Assembly (NCBI GenBank): GCA_902774215.1
Contig: CACYHU010000033.1
Span: forward strand, 1-38,841
DNA from: an uncultured Chloroflexota bacterium
GTDB lineage: Bacteria > Chloroflexota > Anaerolineae > Anaerolineales > Anaerolineaceae
Length of the DNA stretch: 38,841 nt
Reading direction: 5' to 3'
Below the pieces are notes generated by a model. That model saw nothing but the letters and a program-made list of their open reading frames with translations, was not told where the DNA came from and ran no database searches. The stretch's first letter is position 1. Every line of letters begins with the position of its first letter. Shown here in pieces: positions 26,926 through 34,421 of the stretch. Both the position numbers and the translations under genes were made by a program.

Positions 26926-27039
26926 AACGGTTCCCTGCAGTGCCTTTGCAGAACAGATTGCGTCCGCTTTCCGGACATTGTTCGGCGTTTCATTAAATCA
27001 TCACAAAAGAAGGTTTCGCCCCCGTTCAGGGACTCTTTA

Positions 27040-27048
27040 TGGTATGAT
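27040..27048 (+). promoter_or_regulatory. Extended -10 promoter of the phosphoesterase gene
   Basis: TGGTATGAT is a TGn-extended -10 (hexamer TATGAT, 27043-27048), 29 bases before the TTG start. No clear -35 is visible. Confidence 0.4.
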
Positions 27049-27077
27049 GGTTTTGATCCTGATAAGGAGTGAACAGA

Positions 27078-27875
27078 TTGGACGAAACTTATTTTGATTT
27101 AAACTGCCCGCTTGATCTCGCCTTACTGGCAGATTTTCATAATTCCGACCCCGTACCGGTTCTCGAATCACTGAAAAACAACAAGCCGGATATTATCACA
27201 ATTGCCGGTGATTTTGTGTTCGGAGACAGGCCCCGGACAGGCAGGCTGAAAATTGAGGAGAATCCGAATGCGGTGGAATTGCTCAGCGGCTGCAGCAGGA
27301 TCGCCCCGACATTCATCAGTCCGGGTAATCATGAATATACGCTCATCAAGGCCGACCTTAAAGTGATCCGCCGCACCGGTGTCACCTTTTTGGATAATCA
27401 ATGGACGGAATATAAGAACACAGTCATCGGCGGACTGAGCTCCGCGTTTTTTACAGCTTATAAAGCGTTTCGCGCAAACTGCCCCTCAAAAGAACTTTAT
27501 CCGAAACCGGATAACACGGTTCGTTCCAGGAGCATACCTCCGGATATGGCATGGCTTGATGGTTTTGAACAACAGCCCGGATACCATATTCTGCTCTGCC
27601 ATCATCCCGAATATTATCCAAAATACCTCAAAAACCGAAAAATCGATCTGATCCTTTCCGGTCATTGTCACGGAGGACAATGGCAGTTTTATTCGCCGAT
27701 CCATCACCGGATGAGAGGCGTATACGCTCCGGGACAGGGTTTATTTCCGGAACTCACATCCGGTGTTTATGATAATCGTCTGGTCGTCAGCCGCGGTCTT
27801 GCCAATACGACATTCGTCCCGCGGTTCAACAACCCGACCGAGATCATATATATCAGAAAAAGCTCCGGAAAATAA
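27078..27875 (+). CDS. Metallophosphoesterase (YkuE-like), TTG start
   Basis: 265 residues from the TTG at 27078. An in-frame GTG at 27069 is rejected because it overlaps the AAGGAG (27064-27069), which stands 8 bases from the TTG. All calcineurin-type metal motifs are present in order: LADFHN, IAGDFVFGD, SPGNHEY, LLCHHPEYY and LSGHCHGGQW. The closing GHxHGGQ is typical of YkuE-like and UDP-diacylglucosamine hydrolase-like proteins. No signal peptide is visible, in contrast to many YkuE proteins. Two metal ions should be bound; the substrate is unknown. It converges on rpiB. Confidence 0.88.
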   Translation: MDETYFDLNCPLDLALLADFHNSDPVPVLESLKNNKPDIITIAGDFVFGDRPRTGRLKIEENPNAVELLSGCSRIAPTFISPGNHEYTLIKADLKVIRRTGVTFLDNQWTEYKNTVIGGLSSAFFTAYKAFRANCPSKELYPKPDNTVRSRSIPPDMAWLDGFEQQPGYHILLCHHPEYYPKYLKNRKIDLILSGHCHGGQWQFYSPIHHRMRGVYAPGQGLFPELTSGVYDNRLVVSRGLANTTFVPRFNNPTEIIYIRKSSGK

Positions 27876-27891
27876 AAAATATATCTATTCA

Positions 27892-27986
27892 GAACAGAGC
27901 ACACGGTAACAGGCACTTTGCCGCGGCGAAGCCCGCATAAAAGGCCTGTCATCCGTGCTGCGTCACCCGGTCCTGAACAGAGCACA
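27892..27986. repeat. Hairpin flanked by 12-bp direct repeats
   Basis: GAACAGAGCACA occurs at 27892-27903 and again at 27975-27986. Between them an interrupted stem (CACGG 27902-27906 with CCGTG 27953-27957; ACAGGC 27909-27914 with GCCTGT 27944-27949) carries a GC-rich loop. It lies between the converging phosphoesterase and rpiB genes and may serve both as terminator. No T-tract follows. Confidence 0.5.
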
Positions 27987-27999
27987 TAAAAGCAGTATA

Positions 28000-28461
28000 T
28001 TATTCTGCGGCAGCCAAATGCTGGGTTTGTTCGATCTCCATGATCATATCCACGCGCGTACCATGTCTGCCGCCCAGAAACTCGGCATTGATCCACTCAT
28101 CCACGATCATCTTTGCCAGCTCAACACCAATTACTCTGGCACCAAAAGCGATGATATTTGTATTGTTATGCTGCTTTGAAAGTTTCGCAGTATAAGGCTC
28201 GGAACATACGCAGGCGCGGATCCCTTCAACCTTATTGGCAGCCAGGGAAATACCAACTCCGGTTCCGCAGATCAGAATACCCCCGTCAACTTCCCCTGCA
28301 GCCACCAGCTTTGCCACTTTATACCCGCTGATCGGATAGTGAAAGCTGCCGGGTTCGTTTGTTCCGACATCAATGATTTCGATGCCTTTTCCCTCAAGAT
28401 ATTCCTTGATTTCCTTCTTCATCTCAATAGCCACATGATCATTGCCGATTGCAAGCTTCAT
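28000..28461 (-). CDS. rpiB: Ribose-5-phosphate isomerase B
   Basis: 153 residues, the family length. It interconverts ribulose 5-phosphate and ribose 5-phosphate. AIGNDHVAIEMKKEI holds the Asp-His pair of the phosphate site. LICGTGVGISLAANKVEGIRA contains the Cys that acts as base and the anion-hole glycines. SKQHNNTNIIAFGARVIG is also conserved. LacA/LacB galactose-6-phosphate isomerases are close relatives, but no lac or tagatose genes are nearby. GAGGTG precedes the ATG. It diverges from thrS, and its gene lies near a transaldolase, consistent with a pentose-phosphate role. Confidence 0.92.
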   Translation of the reverse strand: MKLAIGNDHVAIEMKKEIKEYLEGKGIEIIDVGTNEPGSFHYPISGYKVAKLVAAGEVDGGILICGTGVGISLAANKVEGIRACVCSEPYTAKLSKQHNNTNIIAFGARVIGVELAKMIVDEWINAEFLGGRHGTRVDMIMEIEQTQHLAAAE

Positions 28462-28566
28462 TCAACACCTCACACATTCAATAATAAATTGTCCGAAACA
28501 GCTGCTGAAACCGTCGTCAGACATCTTTATTTTATTATACTTTAGTCATAATTATATTTGACACAA

Positions 28567-28595
28567 TTGACATTTTTCTGCAGACATGATAAATT
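28567..28595 (+). promoter_or_regulatory. Promoter of thrS
   Basis: A perfect TTGACA (28567-28572), 17 bp and TAAATT (28590-28595). The start is expected near 28599-28602, just before the AAGGG of the leader frame. A second TTGACA at 28558-28563 has no -10 at a proper distance. Confidence 0.65.
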
Positions 28596-28616
28596 ATTAG
28601 TAAGGGATTTAGATTA

Positions 28617-28682
28617 ATGGCTTATGGACTCACTACCACTACAACTGAAATGACCACTTTCTGTGGTCTGTTCAATATGTGA
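28617..28682 (+). CDS. Threonine-rich leader peptide of thrS
   Basis: A 21-codon frame that begins MAYGLTTTTTEMTTF and ends in TGA at 28680-28682. Five consecutive Thr codons (ACT ACC ACT ACA ACT, 28632-28646) and two more (28653-28658) make a third of the peptide threonine. AAGGG at 28602-28606 lies 10 bases upstream. The frame ends inside the segment that can form an antiterminator, followed by a terminator and then the thrS gene. It is too short for routine gene callers. It should act as a sensor: ribosome speed at the Thr codons reports charged tRNA-Thr. Confidence 0.8.
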   Translation: MAYGLTTTTTEMTTFCGLFNM

Positions 28683-28740
28683 GGTAAGTCCGGGCCGGAA
28701 AAGAAATCAGAAAACTGCCTCACAGAGAGGCAGTTTTTTT
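28626..28740 (+). promoter_or_regulatory. Putative threonine attenuator of thrS
   Basis: Three mutually exclusive pairings are visible. Segment 1 (GGACT 28626-28630 and TACC 28634-28637) can pair with segment 2 (AGTCC 28687-28691 and GGTA 28683-28686). Segment 2 (TGTGAGGTA, 28678-28686) can instead pair over 9 bp with segment 3 (TGCCTCACA, 28716-28724), forming an antiterminator. Segment 3 can otherwise pair with segment 4 as the terminator. A ribosome stalled at the Thr codons covers segment 1 and frees 2:3; a ribosome at the stop codon covers segment 2 and allows 3:4. The T-box consensus is absent. Mechanism inferred from sequence. Confidence 0.75.
28711..28740 (+). terminator. Terminator of the thrS leader (segments 3:4)
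   Basis: AAAACTGCCTC (28711-28721) pairs with GAGGCAGTTTT (28727-28737) around a 5-nt loop, with a T run at 28734-28740. It ends 14 bases before the thrS ATG, so termination here would prevent thrS transcription. The thrS ribosome binding site is outside the stem. Confidence 0.9.
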
Positions 28741-28754
28741 GTAAGGAGAATTGG

Positions 28755-30560
28755 ATGAATAAAGAGGAGTATAAAGAGTATTATTCAAGCGTGTACCGAC
28801 ATTCGCTTGCTCATGTTCTGGCGGATGCGGTTATGGAAATTTTCGGTAAGGAAAATGTTCAGATCGCCATCGGTCCGCAGATCGCGGATGGCTTTTACTA
28901 CGATTTTTTGCTGCCGCGGAACCTGACTGCTGAAGATTACCCGGTGATCGAGGCAAAAATGCACGAGATCCTCAAGCGCAAAGAAGACTGGCGGGTACAG
29001 GAATACTCGCGTAAAGATGCGCTTGATCTTTTCGCAGACCAGAAATATAAGGTTGAACTGATCAATGATCTGCCGGAAGACGCAAAAATCACGGTTTACT
29101 TTACCGGTGACAATTTCTGCGATCTCTGCCGCGGTCCTCACATCAGCAACTCACAGGAACTCCTCGGCGCAGCCTTCCAGATCAAGTCCGTTTCCGGCGC
29201 TTATTGGCGTGGTGACGAACACCGGGATCAGCTGCAGCGTATTTATGTTTACGCCTATGAGAACAAAAAGGATCTTGCCGAACACCTGAAACTGATCAAA
29301 GAAGCTCAGGAACGTGATCACAAGAAGCTCGGTCCGCAGCTGGAACTGTTTATGTTTGACGAATCTGCTCCGGGTATGCCTTACTGGCTCCCGCGCGGCT
29401 GGAAACTTTATAACGCTTTGCTGGATTACTGGAGAGCGGTTCATATTGAACATGACTACCAGGAGATCTCAGCCCCGGTCATTAATAATAAACAGTTATG
29501 GGTAACATCCGGTCACTGGGGTCATTACCGCAATAACATGTTCCTTGTACCGGGTTATGAGACCGATGAAAACGGTACCCGTGTTTATGATGACGAAAGC
29601 CCGAATACCTTCGCGGCAAAACCGATGAACTGCCCGAACTCGATCAATGTCTACCGCAAGACATCCCGTTCCTATCGGGAACTGCCCTTCCGCATCAGTC
29701 AGGTGGATGTGATCCATCGTAAGGAAAAATCCGGCGAGCTCAACGGTTTGTTCCGCGTTCAGGAATTCCGTCAGGATGACGCGCACATTTTCGTGACTGA
29801 AGACCAGATCGCATCCGAAATCGGGGACATCATGTCCATTGCCACGGAGCTTTATGACACATTCGGTCTCACCTACCGTGTAGAACTCTCCACCCGCCCG
29901 GATGATTATATGGGAGATATCGAAGTCTGGAACCAGGCGGAAGCCTCTCTGAAAAAGATCCTGGATGATACATACGGTGAAGGCAATTACGAGATCAATG
30001 AAGGCGACGGAGCCTTCTACGGGCCAAAGATCGACCTGCAGATGAAAGACTGCCTCGGCCGTGAATGGCAGATGGGCACCATTCAGCTTGACTTCCAGCT
30101 GCCGCTGAATTTCGACCTGAAATATGTGGCTGCAGACGGTTCATTCAAGCGTCCGGTTATGATCCACCGTGCCATCTTCGGTTCTTTTGAACGTTTCATC
30201 GGTATCCTGATCGAAAACTTCAAAGGGCAGTTTCCTTTCTGGTGTTCGCCGTATCAGGTCGGTATCGTGCCGATCATGCCGGTGCATAATGAATACGCGA
30301 ACGAGGTTCTCCATATACTGCGCAAAGCAGGCATTCGTGCGGAAATCGATGGCTCCGACCGCAACATGCGCGACAAGATGAAGCAGTTCCATAATGCCCG
30401 CGATCCATTTATCCTTATCCTCGGTGACAAGGAAGCTGAGAACCGCACGGTCTCAATTACAGCCCGCGGCAACAAAAAGCTGAATGATGTTCCGCTGGCA
30501 GATTTTGTGGCTATGTGTCAGAAAATGAACGCGGAGCATTCGCTCGAACTGGATCTTTAA
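28755..30560 (+). CDS. thrS: Threonyl-tRNA synthetase lacking the TGS domain
   Basis: 601 residues. It charges tRNA-Thr. The protein starts directly at the editing domain: HSLAH (16-20) and CDLCRGPH (122-129) give the HxxxH and Cys/His of the Ser-tRNA-Thr editing site. The N-terminal TGS (N1) domain of the 642-residue E. coli type is absent. The class II core follows: MNCP (zinc Cys), motif 2 FRVQEFRQDDAHIF and motif 3 MIHRAIFGSFERFIGIL. The anticodon-binding domain ends the protein (VGIVPIMPVHNEYANEVL). AAGGAG lies 6 bases before the ATG. It is preceded by a threonine-codon leader and a terminator. Confidence 0.96.
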   Translation: MNKEEYKEYYSSVYRHSLAHVLADAVMEIFGKENVQIAIGPQIADGFYYDFLLPRNLTAEDYPVIEAKMHEILKRKEDWRVQEYSRKDALDLFADQKYKVELINDLPEDAKITVYFTGDNFCDLCRGPHISNSQELLGAAFQIKSVSGAYWRGDEHRDQLQRIYVYAYENKKDLAEHLKLIKEAQERDHKKLGPQLELFMFDESAPGMPYWLPRGWKLYNALLDYWRAVHIEHDYQEISAPVINNKQLWVTSGHWGHYRNNMFLVPGYETDENGTRVYDDESPNTFAAKPMNCPNSINVYRKTSRSYRELPFRISQVDVIHRKEKSGELNGLFRVQEFRQDDAHIFVTEDQIASEIGDIMSIATELYDTFGLTYRVELSTRPDDYMGDIEVWNQAEASLKKILDDTYGEGNYEINEGDGAFYGPKIDLQMKDCLGREWQMGTIQLDFQLPLNFDLKYVAADGSFKRPVMIHRAIFGSFERFIGILIENFKGQFPFWCSPYQVGIVPIMPVHNEYANEVLHILRKAGIRAEIDGSDRNMRDKMKQFHNARDPFILILGDKEAENRTVSITARGNKKLNDVPLADFVAMCQKMNAEHSLELDL

Positions 30561-30584
30561 CTGAAATTAATTGACAAAACTGAT

Positions 30585-30633
30585 GGTGACAGGTCTGCTT
30601 TTCATGTTATCATGTAAAAGCAGACCTGTCACC
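30585..30633 (+). terminator. Long hairpin between thrS and transaldolase genes
   Basis: A perfect 18-bp stem (30585-30602 with 30616-30633), extended by CATG/CATG beyond one bulged base, encloses a 4-nt loop. No T-tract follows on the plus strand. It begins 25 bases after the thrS stop. It could slow readthrough, protect the thrS mRNA end, or be a small repeat element. Confidence 0.5.
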
Positions 30634-30684
30634 CGTAAAATCTCTTTGAACAGGCCGCATCTGTTTTTTTTTGGAGTTAACCTG

Positions 30685-31368
30685 ATGGAATTATATATCG
30701 ATGATGCAAATATCAGCGAGATTCGGCGTCTGATAGACCTCTACCCTATTGACGGTGTGACCACCAATCCATCCATTCTTTCAAAAACCGGAAAGAATCC
30801 GGTTGAAGTCTTAAAAGATATACGCAAAGTCCTTGGCCGGGATGCACGGATCTTCGCCCAGACGATTCCAACTGACGCGGAGGGAATGATCCGCGATGGA
30901 CACGCACTGATCAAACTCCTTGGAAAACATACTGTGGTTAAGATACCTTCCGTTCCTGAAGGTTTCAAGGCGATCCGGGAGCTTTCCCAGGAAGGGATCT
31001 CCACCTGCGGCACAGTAGTATATACACCGATGCAGGCATATCTGGCTGCAAAATCCGGGGCTGATTATGTAGCGCCTTATATCAACCGTATTGATAACAT
31101 GGGGTTTGACGGCGTGGAAACCGTAAAAAAAATACAAAGGATCCTTGATCTGCACCATTTCGAGACCGGGATCCTTGCCGCGTCTTTTAAAAACAGTCAG
31201 CAGGTTCTTGACTTATGCGCCTGCGGGATCAAAGCCGCGACCTGCTCACCTTCTGTAATTGACGGATTTGTCAAAAATGCGGCTATAGACATTGCTGTAC
31301 AGGATTTTCTGTCTGCTTTTGCAAAATCAGCACCGGATAGTACATCTATGGCTGATTTGATTGGCTGA
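30685..31368 (+). CDS. Transaldolase / fructose-6-phosphate aldolase family
   Basis: 227 residues from the ATG at 30685; TTGGAG lies 8 bases upstream. An in-frame upstream extension runs through the hairpin at 30585-30633 and is rejected. MELYIDDANISEIR and DGVTTNPSIL are the start of short (TalC/MipB/Fsa-type) transaldolases. The Schiff-base lysine is in HTVVKIPSV; STCGTVVYTPMQAYLAAKSGADYVAPYINRI and AASFKN follow in the normal order. The reaction is either dihydroxyacetone transfer between sugar phosphates or reversible cleavage of fructose 6-phosphate; sequence alone does not decide. An aldo/keto reductase gene follows 27 bases on, probably in the same transcript. Confidence 0.9.
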   Translation: MELYIDDANISEIRRLIDLYPIDGVTTNPSILSKTGKNPVEVLKDIRKVLGRDARIFAQTIPTDAEGMIRDGHALIKLLGKHTVVKIPSVPEGFKAIRELSQEGISTCGTVVYTPMQAYLAAKSGADYVAPYINRIDNMGFDGVETVKKIQRILDLHHFETGILAASFKNSQQVLDLCACGIKAATCSPSVIDGFVKNAAIDIAVQDFLSAFAKSAPDSTSMADLIG

Positions 31369-31395
31369 ACCAGACCTTGAAAGGAGTCTTAATTT

Positions 31396-32538
31396 ATGAA
31401 ATACAGGAACCTTGGAAATACCGGATTGAAAGTCAGTGAGATCGGTTTCGGCGGTGAATGGTTGGAACGTCATACTGAGGAAGAGTCTGTCGAGCTGATC
31501 CGCTATGCCGGACAAAAGGGCATCAACATCATCGACTGCTGGATGCCGGATCCGAAATCAAGGGATATCATCGGCAAAGGTATGGAAGGGAATCGTGAAA
31601 ACTGGATCGTCCAGGGGCACATCGGTTCCACCTGGCAGGACGGTCAATACGTCCGCAGCCGGGAAATGAAATATGTCGTTCCCGCCTTTGAGGATATTCT
31701 CAAGCGGATGAAGACAGACTACATTGACCTGGGAATGATCCATTACATTGATTCAGCCGAAGATTGGGACAAAAGCATGAATACTGATTTCATTCGGTAT
31801 GTCCGCGAACTGCATGATACCGGCGTGATCCGGCATATCGGCCTTTCCACCCACAATCCCCGTATTGGCAGAATGGCAGTTGAAACCGGATTTGTTGAAA
31901 TGCTTTTGTTCTCCATCAACCCGGCCTTCGATATGCACCCGGCGACTGAAAACCTGGATGACATGTTCGGAGAGTATGAACAGGGGTTATCCGGTATCGA
32001 CAAAGAACGCGCCGATTTTTACCGGCTGTGCGAAGAAAAGAACATCGGCATCACAGTCATGAAAGGCTTCTTCGGCGGCAGACTGTTTGACGCAAAAACT
32101 TCGCCCTTCGGCAAAGCCTTCACACCGGTACAGTGCATCCACTACGCACTCACCCGTCCGGGCGTATCATCCATCCTCTGCGGTTACGATACAAAAGAAC
32201 AGATAGACGAAGCTGTATCTTACGAAACTGCTTCTGAGAATGAAAAGGACTATGCATCTGTAATAGCCTCTGCACCGCTCCATTCCTACAGCGGGCAGTG
32301 CACTTACTGCGGCCACTGCAAGCCCTGCCCGGTAAACATTGACATTGCCATGGTCAACAAATTTTACGATCTGGCAATTCAGCAGCCGGAAGTTCCGGAA
32401 AGTGTAATGGAGCATTATAAGGCATTGGGGACGACCGCTTCCGAATGCATAGGCTGCCGCGGATGTGAATCCCGCTGTCCCTTCGGCGTAGAAGTCGCAG
32501 ACAGGATGATCAAAACAGCTGAATTGTTCGGATGCTGA
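31396..32538 (+). CDS. Aldo/keto reductase fold fused to a 4Fe-4S ferredoxin domain, altered active site
   Basis: 380 residues. An N-terminal aldo/keto reductase barrel (YRNLGNTGLKVSEIGFGGEW) is followed by CTYCGHCKPCPVNIDI and CIGCRGCESRCPFGVEV, which should bind two 4Fe-4S clusters. In the barrel, Asp47 (IIDCWMPD) and His116 (MIHYID) of the catalytic tetrad remain. The Tyr position is replaced (Asp52 in DCWMPDP), and the Lys expected in the next strand is absent (WIVQGHIG). Normal NADPH-dependent carbonyl reduction is therefore unlikely. The clusters suggest electron transfer with ferredoxin. AAAGGAG lies 9 bases before the ATG. It probably shares a transcript with the transaldolase gene. 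Confidence 0.85.
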   Translation: MKYRNLGNTGLKVSEIGFGGEWLERHTEEESVELIRYAGQKGINIIDCWMPDPKSRDIIGKGMEGNRENWIVQGHIGSTWQDGQYVRSREMKYVVPAFEDILKRMKTDYIDLGMIHYIDSAEDWDKSMNTDFIRYVRELHDTGVIRHIGLSTHNPRIGRMAVETGFVEMLLFSINPAFDMHPATENLDDMFGEYEQGLSGIDKERADFYRLCEEKNIGITVMKGFFGGRLFDAKTSPFGKAFTPVQCIHYALTRPGVSSILCGYDTKEQIDEAVSYETASENEKDYASVIASAPLHSYSGQCTYCGHCKPCPVNIDIAMVNKFYDLAIQQPEVPESVMEHYKALGTTASECIGCRGCESRCPFGVEVADRMIKTAELFGC

Positions 32539-32592
32539 CAACTGTCAGCAATCAAAAAAGGTAACCACCGCATTTTGCGGGTGAATCAGAAA

Positions 32593-32778
32593 AAGAGCCC
32601 GATAACACAGCGAGGGTATGGGGGGCGAAGCTCTTACACCGCATAAAAAACAGGCGAAGCCTGTACCTTACGGTGTAAGCACTCTGAAATCAGGCGCGGG
32701 CTGTGGCTTTCGCAAACACACGAACTTTCGATCCCGCGCCTTGCGAAGCTTACCCTCCGGATTGCAAAGTGAGCTCTT
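32593..32778 (+). other. Multi-stem intergenic element, candidate structured RNA
   Basis: Nested perfect stems are visible: an outer AAGAGC (32593-32598)/GCTCTT (32773-32778), GAGGGTA (32612-32618)/TACCCTC (32751-32757), CTTACACCG (32633-32641)/CGGTGTAAG (32671-32679) holding an inner ACAGGC-GAA-GCCTGT hairpin (32650-32664), and AGGCGCGGG (32692-32700)/CCCGCGCCT (32733-32741). Together they make a closed multibranch fold. GCGAAGC occurs three times (32625, 32654, 32743). It ends 15 bases before the phosphohexomutase ATG. No gene is seen in this 255-base gap. It may be a cis-regulatory RNA or a small repeat element. Confidence 0.5.
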
Positions 32779-32793
32779 ATAGCAGAGGATAAC

Positions 32794-34344
32794 ATGAGCG
32801 ATTTTGATGTAAAAAAATTATTTTCAACAGTTCAAAACGGGAATGACGTTCGCGGAGCGGCAATCGCCACTGACAGGGAAAAACTCACGCTTTCCGGACC
32901 ATTGGTGACTTTTATCTCCCGGGCTTTTGCCGGATTTCTGGCAGAAAAATGCGCCAAAGACGCAGCAGATCTGCGCATCGGAGTCGGGCATGACAGCCGC
33001 ATGACCGCGGAACAAATCAAAAATGCCTGCTTTTCCGGACTGAATGTGGCACAGGTATTTGACTGCGGATTGATCACAACACCGGCAATGTTTCAATCAA
33101 CCGTACTTCCGAAAAGTGATTTTGACGGAGCGGTGATGATCACTGCCAGCCATCTTCCCTTCAACCGGAACGGGATGAAATTTTTCACAAAAGATGGTGC
33201 GATTTCCAAAGCGGAACTCACATCGATACTGGATGAGGCAGCATCCCTTGCGCAGCAATATGCAAAGGAAGATTCGGAAAATCTGCTGACCGCAGACGCG
33301 CTTCCTGCGGGCTCGATCCCTGCGGTACCCTTTGATATGCGCGCGGTTTACTGCAATCATATGAAAGAAGTGATCTGCCGGGAAGTAAACGCGGAGGATC
33401 ATGACCATCCGCTGAAAGGACTCCATATCGTGGAAGACGCCGGAAACGGCGCTGCCGGTTTTTTTGCCACAGATATTCTTGAACCGCTGGGAGCAGATAT
33501 TTCCGGAAGCGTTTTTCTGGAGCCGGATGGTTCCTTCCCGAACCATGTTCCGAACCCGGAAAATCCCGCCGCCATGGAAGCGGCACGCAAAGCGACATTG
33601 GACGCAAAAGCTGATCTCGGTGTGATCTTTGACTGTGATGGGGACCGGGGTGCAGTTGTATTTTCAGACGGAACTGAAGTCAACCGCAATACATTAATAG
33701 CGCTCCTTGGTGTCATCGTCTCGGAACAGGCCCCGGGATCGACCATTGTAACAGATTCCGTGACCTCCGATGAACTGGCTGTTTTCCTGACAGAGGAACT
33801 CGGTCTGAAGCATCTGCGATTCAAACGCGGATATAAAAACGTCATCGACAAGGGAATCGCTTTGAATGAAGCAGGCGAGGTCTGTGAACTGGCAATAGAA
33901 ACATCAGGGCATGGTGCCTTCAAGGAGAATCATTTTTCCGATGACGGCGCCTATATTGCTACAAAAATAATCTGCCGCATGGCAAGGCTTCGTAAGGATG
34001 GGAAAAAGATCGAGTCTCTGATTGAAAACCTGGGGCAGCCGGCGGAAGCTGCTGAGATCCGGCTCAATATCACTGTACCGGATTTCAAATCCTATGGGCA
34101 AAAAGTTCTGGATGATTTCAAGGCTTACTGCGAAAATGATCCCCGCTTCCATCTCGTCAGTCCCAATTATGAGGGCATCCGTGCTGCTTTTGACGACGAG
34201 GAAGTGAAAGGCTGGATGCTGATCCGGCTCTCCCTGCATGATCCGGTGATCCCGATCAACCTGGAATCAAAAGAACCGGGTGGAATTACAGTCATAAGAG
34301 CACGTATCCAACCGTTCCTTGATGCGCACAGGGAATTAAATTGA
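32794..34344 (+). CDS. Phosphomannomutase/phosphoglucomutase family protein
   Basis: 516 residues. The four family landmarks are present: the phosphoserine loop TASHLPFNRNGMKF (Ser in ASH), the metal loop DCDGDRGAV, the sugar-binding ETSGHGAFKENHFSDDGAY and a C-terminal phosphate-binding region. It interconverts hexose 1- and 6-phosphates. The serine loop reads ASHLPFNRNG rather than TASHNP, as in a divergent subfamily, so the choice between mannose, glucose and glucosamine is open. AGAGGA lies 5 bases before the ATG. It could supply GDP-mannose and then GDP-fucose for the polysaccharide locus, but it is far from it. Confidence 0.88.
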   Translation: MSDFDVKKLFSTVQNGNDVRGAAIATDREKLTLSGPLVTFISRAFAGFLAEKCAKDAADLRIGVGHDSRMTAEQIKNACFSGLNVAQVFDCGLITTPAMFQSTVLPKSDFDGAVMITASHLPFNRNGMKFFTKDGAISKAELTSILDEAASLAQQYAKEDSENLLTADALPAGSIPAVPFDMRAVYCNHMKEVICREVNAEDHDHPLKGLHIVEDAGNGAAGFFATDILEPLGADISGSVFLEPDGSFPNHVPNPENPAAMEAARKATLDAKADLGVIFDCDGDRGAVVFSDGTEVNRNTLIALLGVIVSEQAPGSTIVTDSVTSDELAVFLTEELGLKHLRFKRGYKNVIDKGIALNEAGEVCELAIETSGHGAFKENHFSDDGAYIATKIICRMARLRKDGKKIESLIENLGQPAEAAEIRLNITVPDFKSYGQKVLDDFKAYCENDPRFHLVSPNYEGIRAAFDDEEVKGWMLIRLSLHDPVIPINLESKEPGGITVIRARIQPFLDAHRELN

Positions 34345-34421
34345 AAACAGGAATGAAATTCCGCATTCCGCATCTATAAAACCGCCTGCTGCGCGGCAGC
34401 ATAAAAAACTGAAAATACAAC

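Noticed and set aside
28599..28754. T-box riboswitch upstream of thrS
   Set aside because: The leader is only about 150 nt and lacks the T-box consensus (AGGGTGGNACCGCG); the Thr-codon frame explains the terminator better.
30571..30684. N-terminal extension of the transaldolase
   Set aside because: It would be translated through the 18-bp hairpin, has no ribosome binding site, and the family starts at MELYIDDANI.
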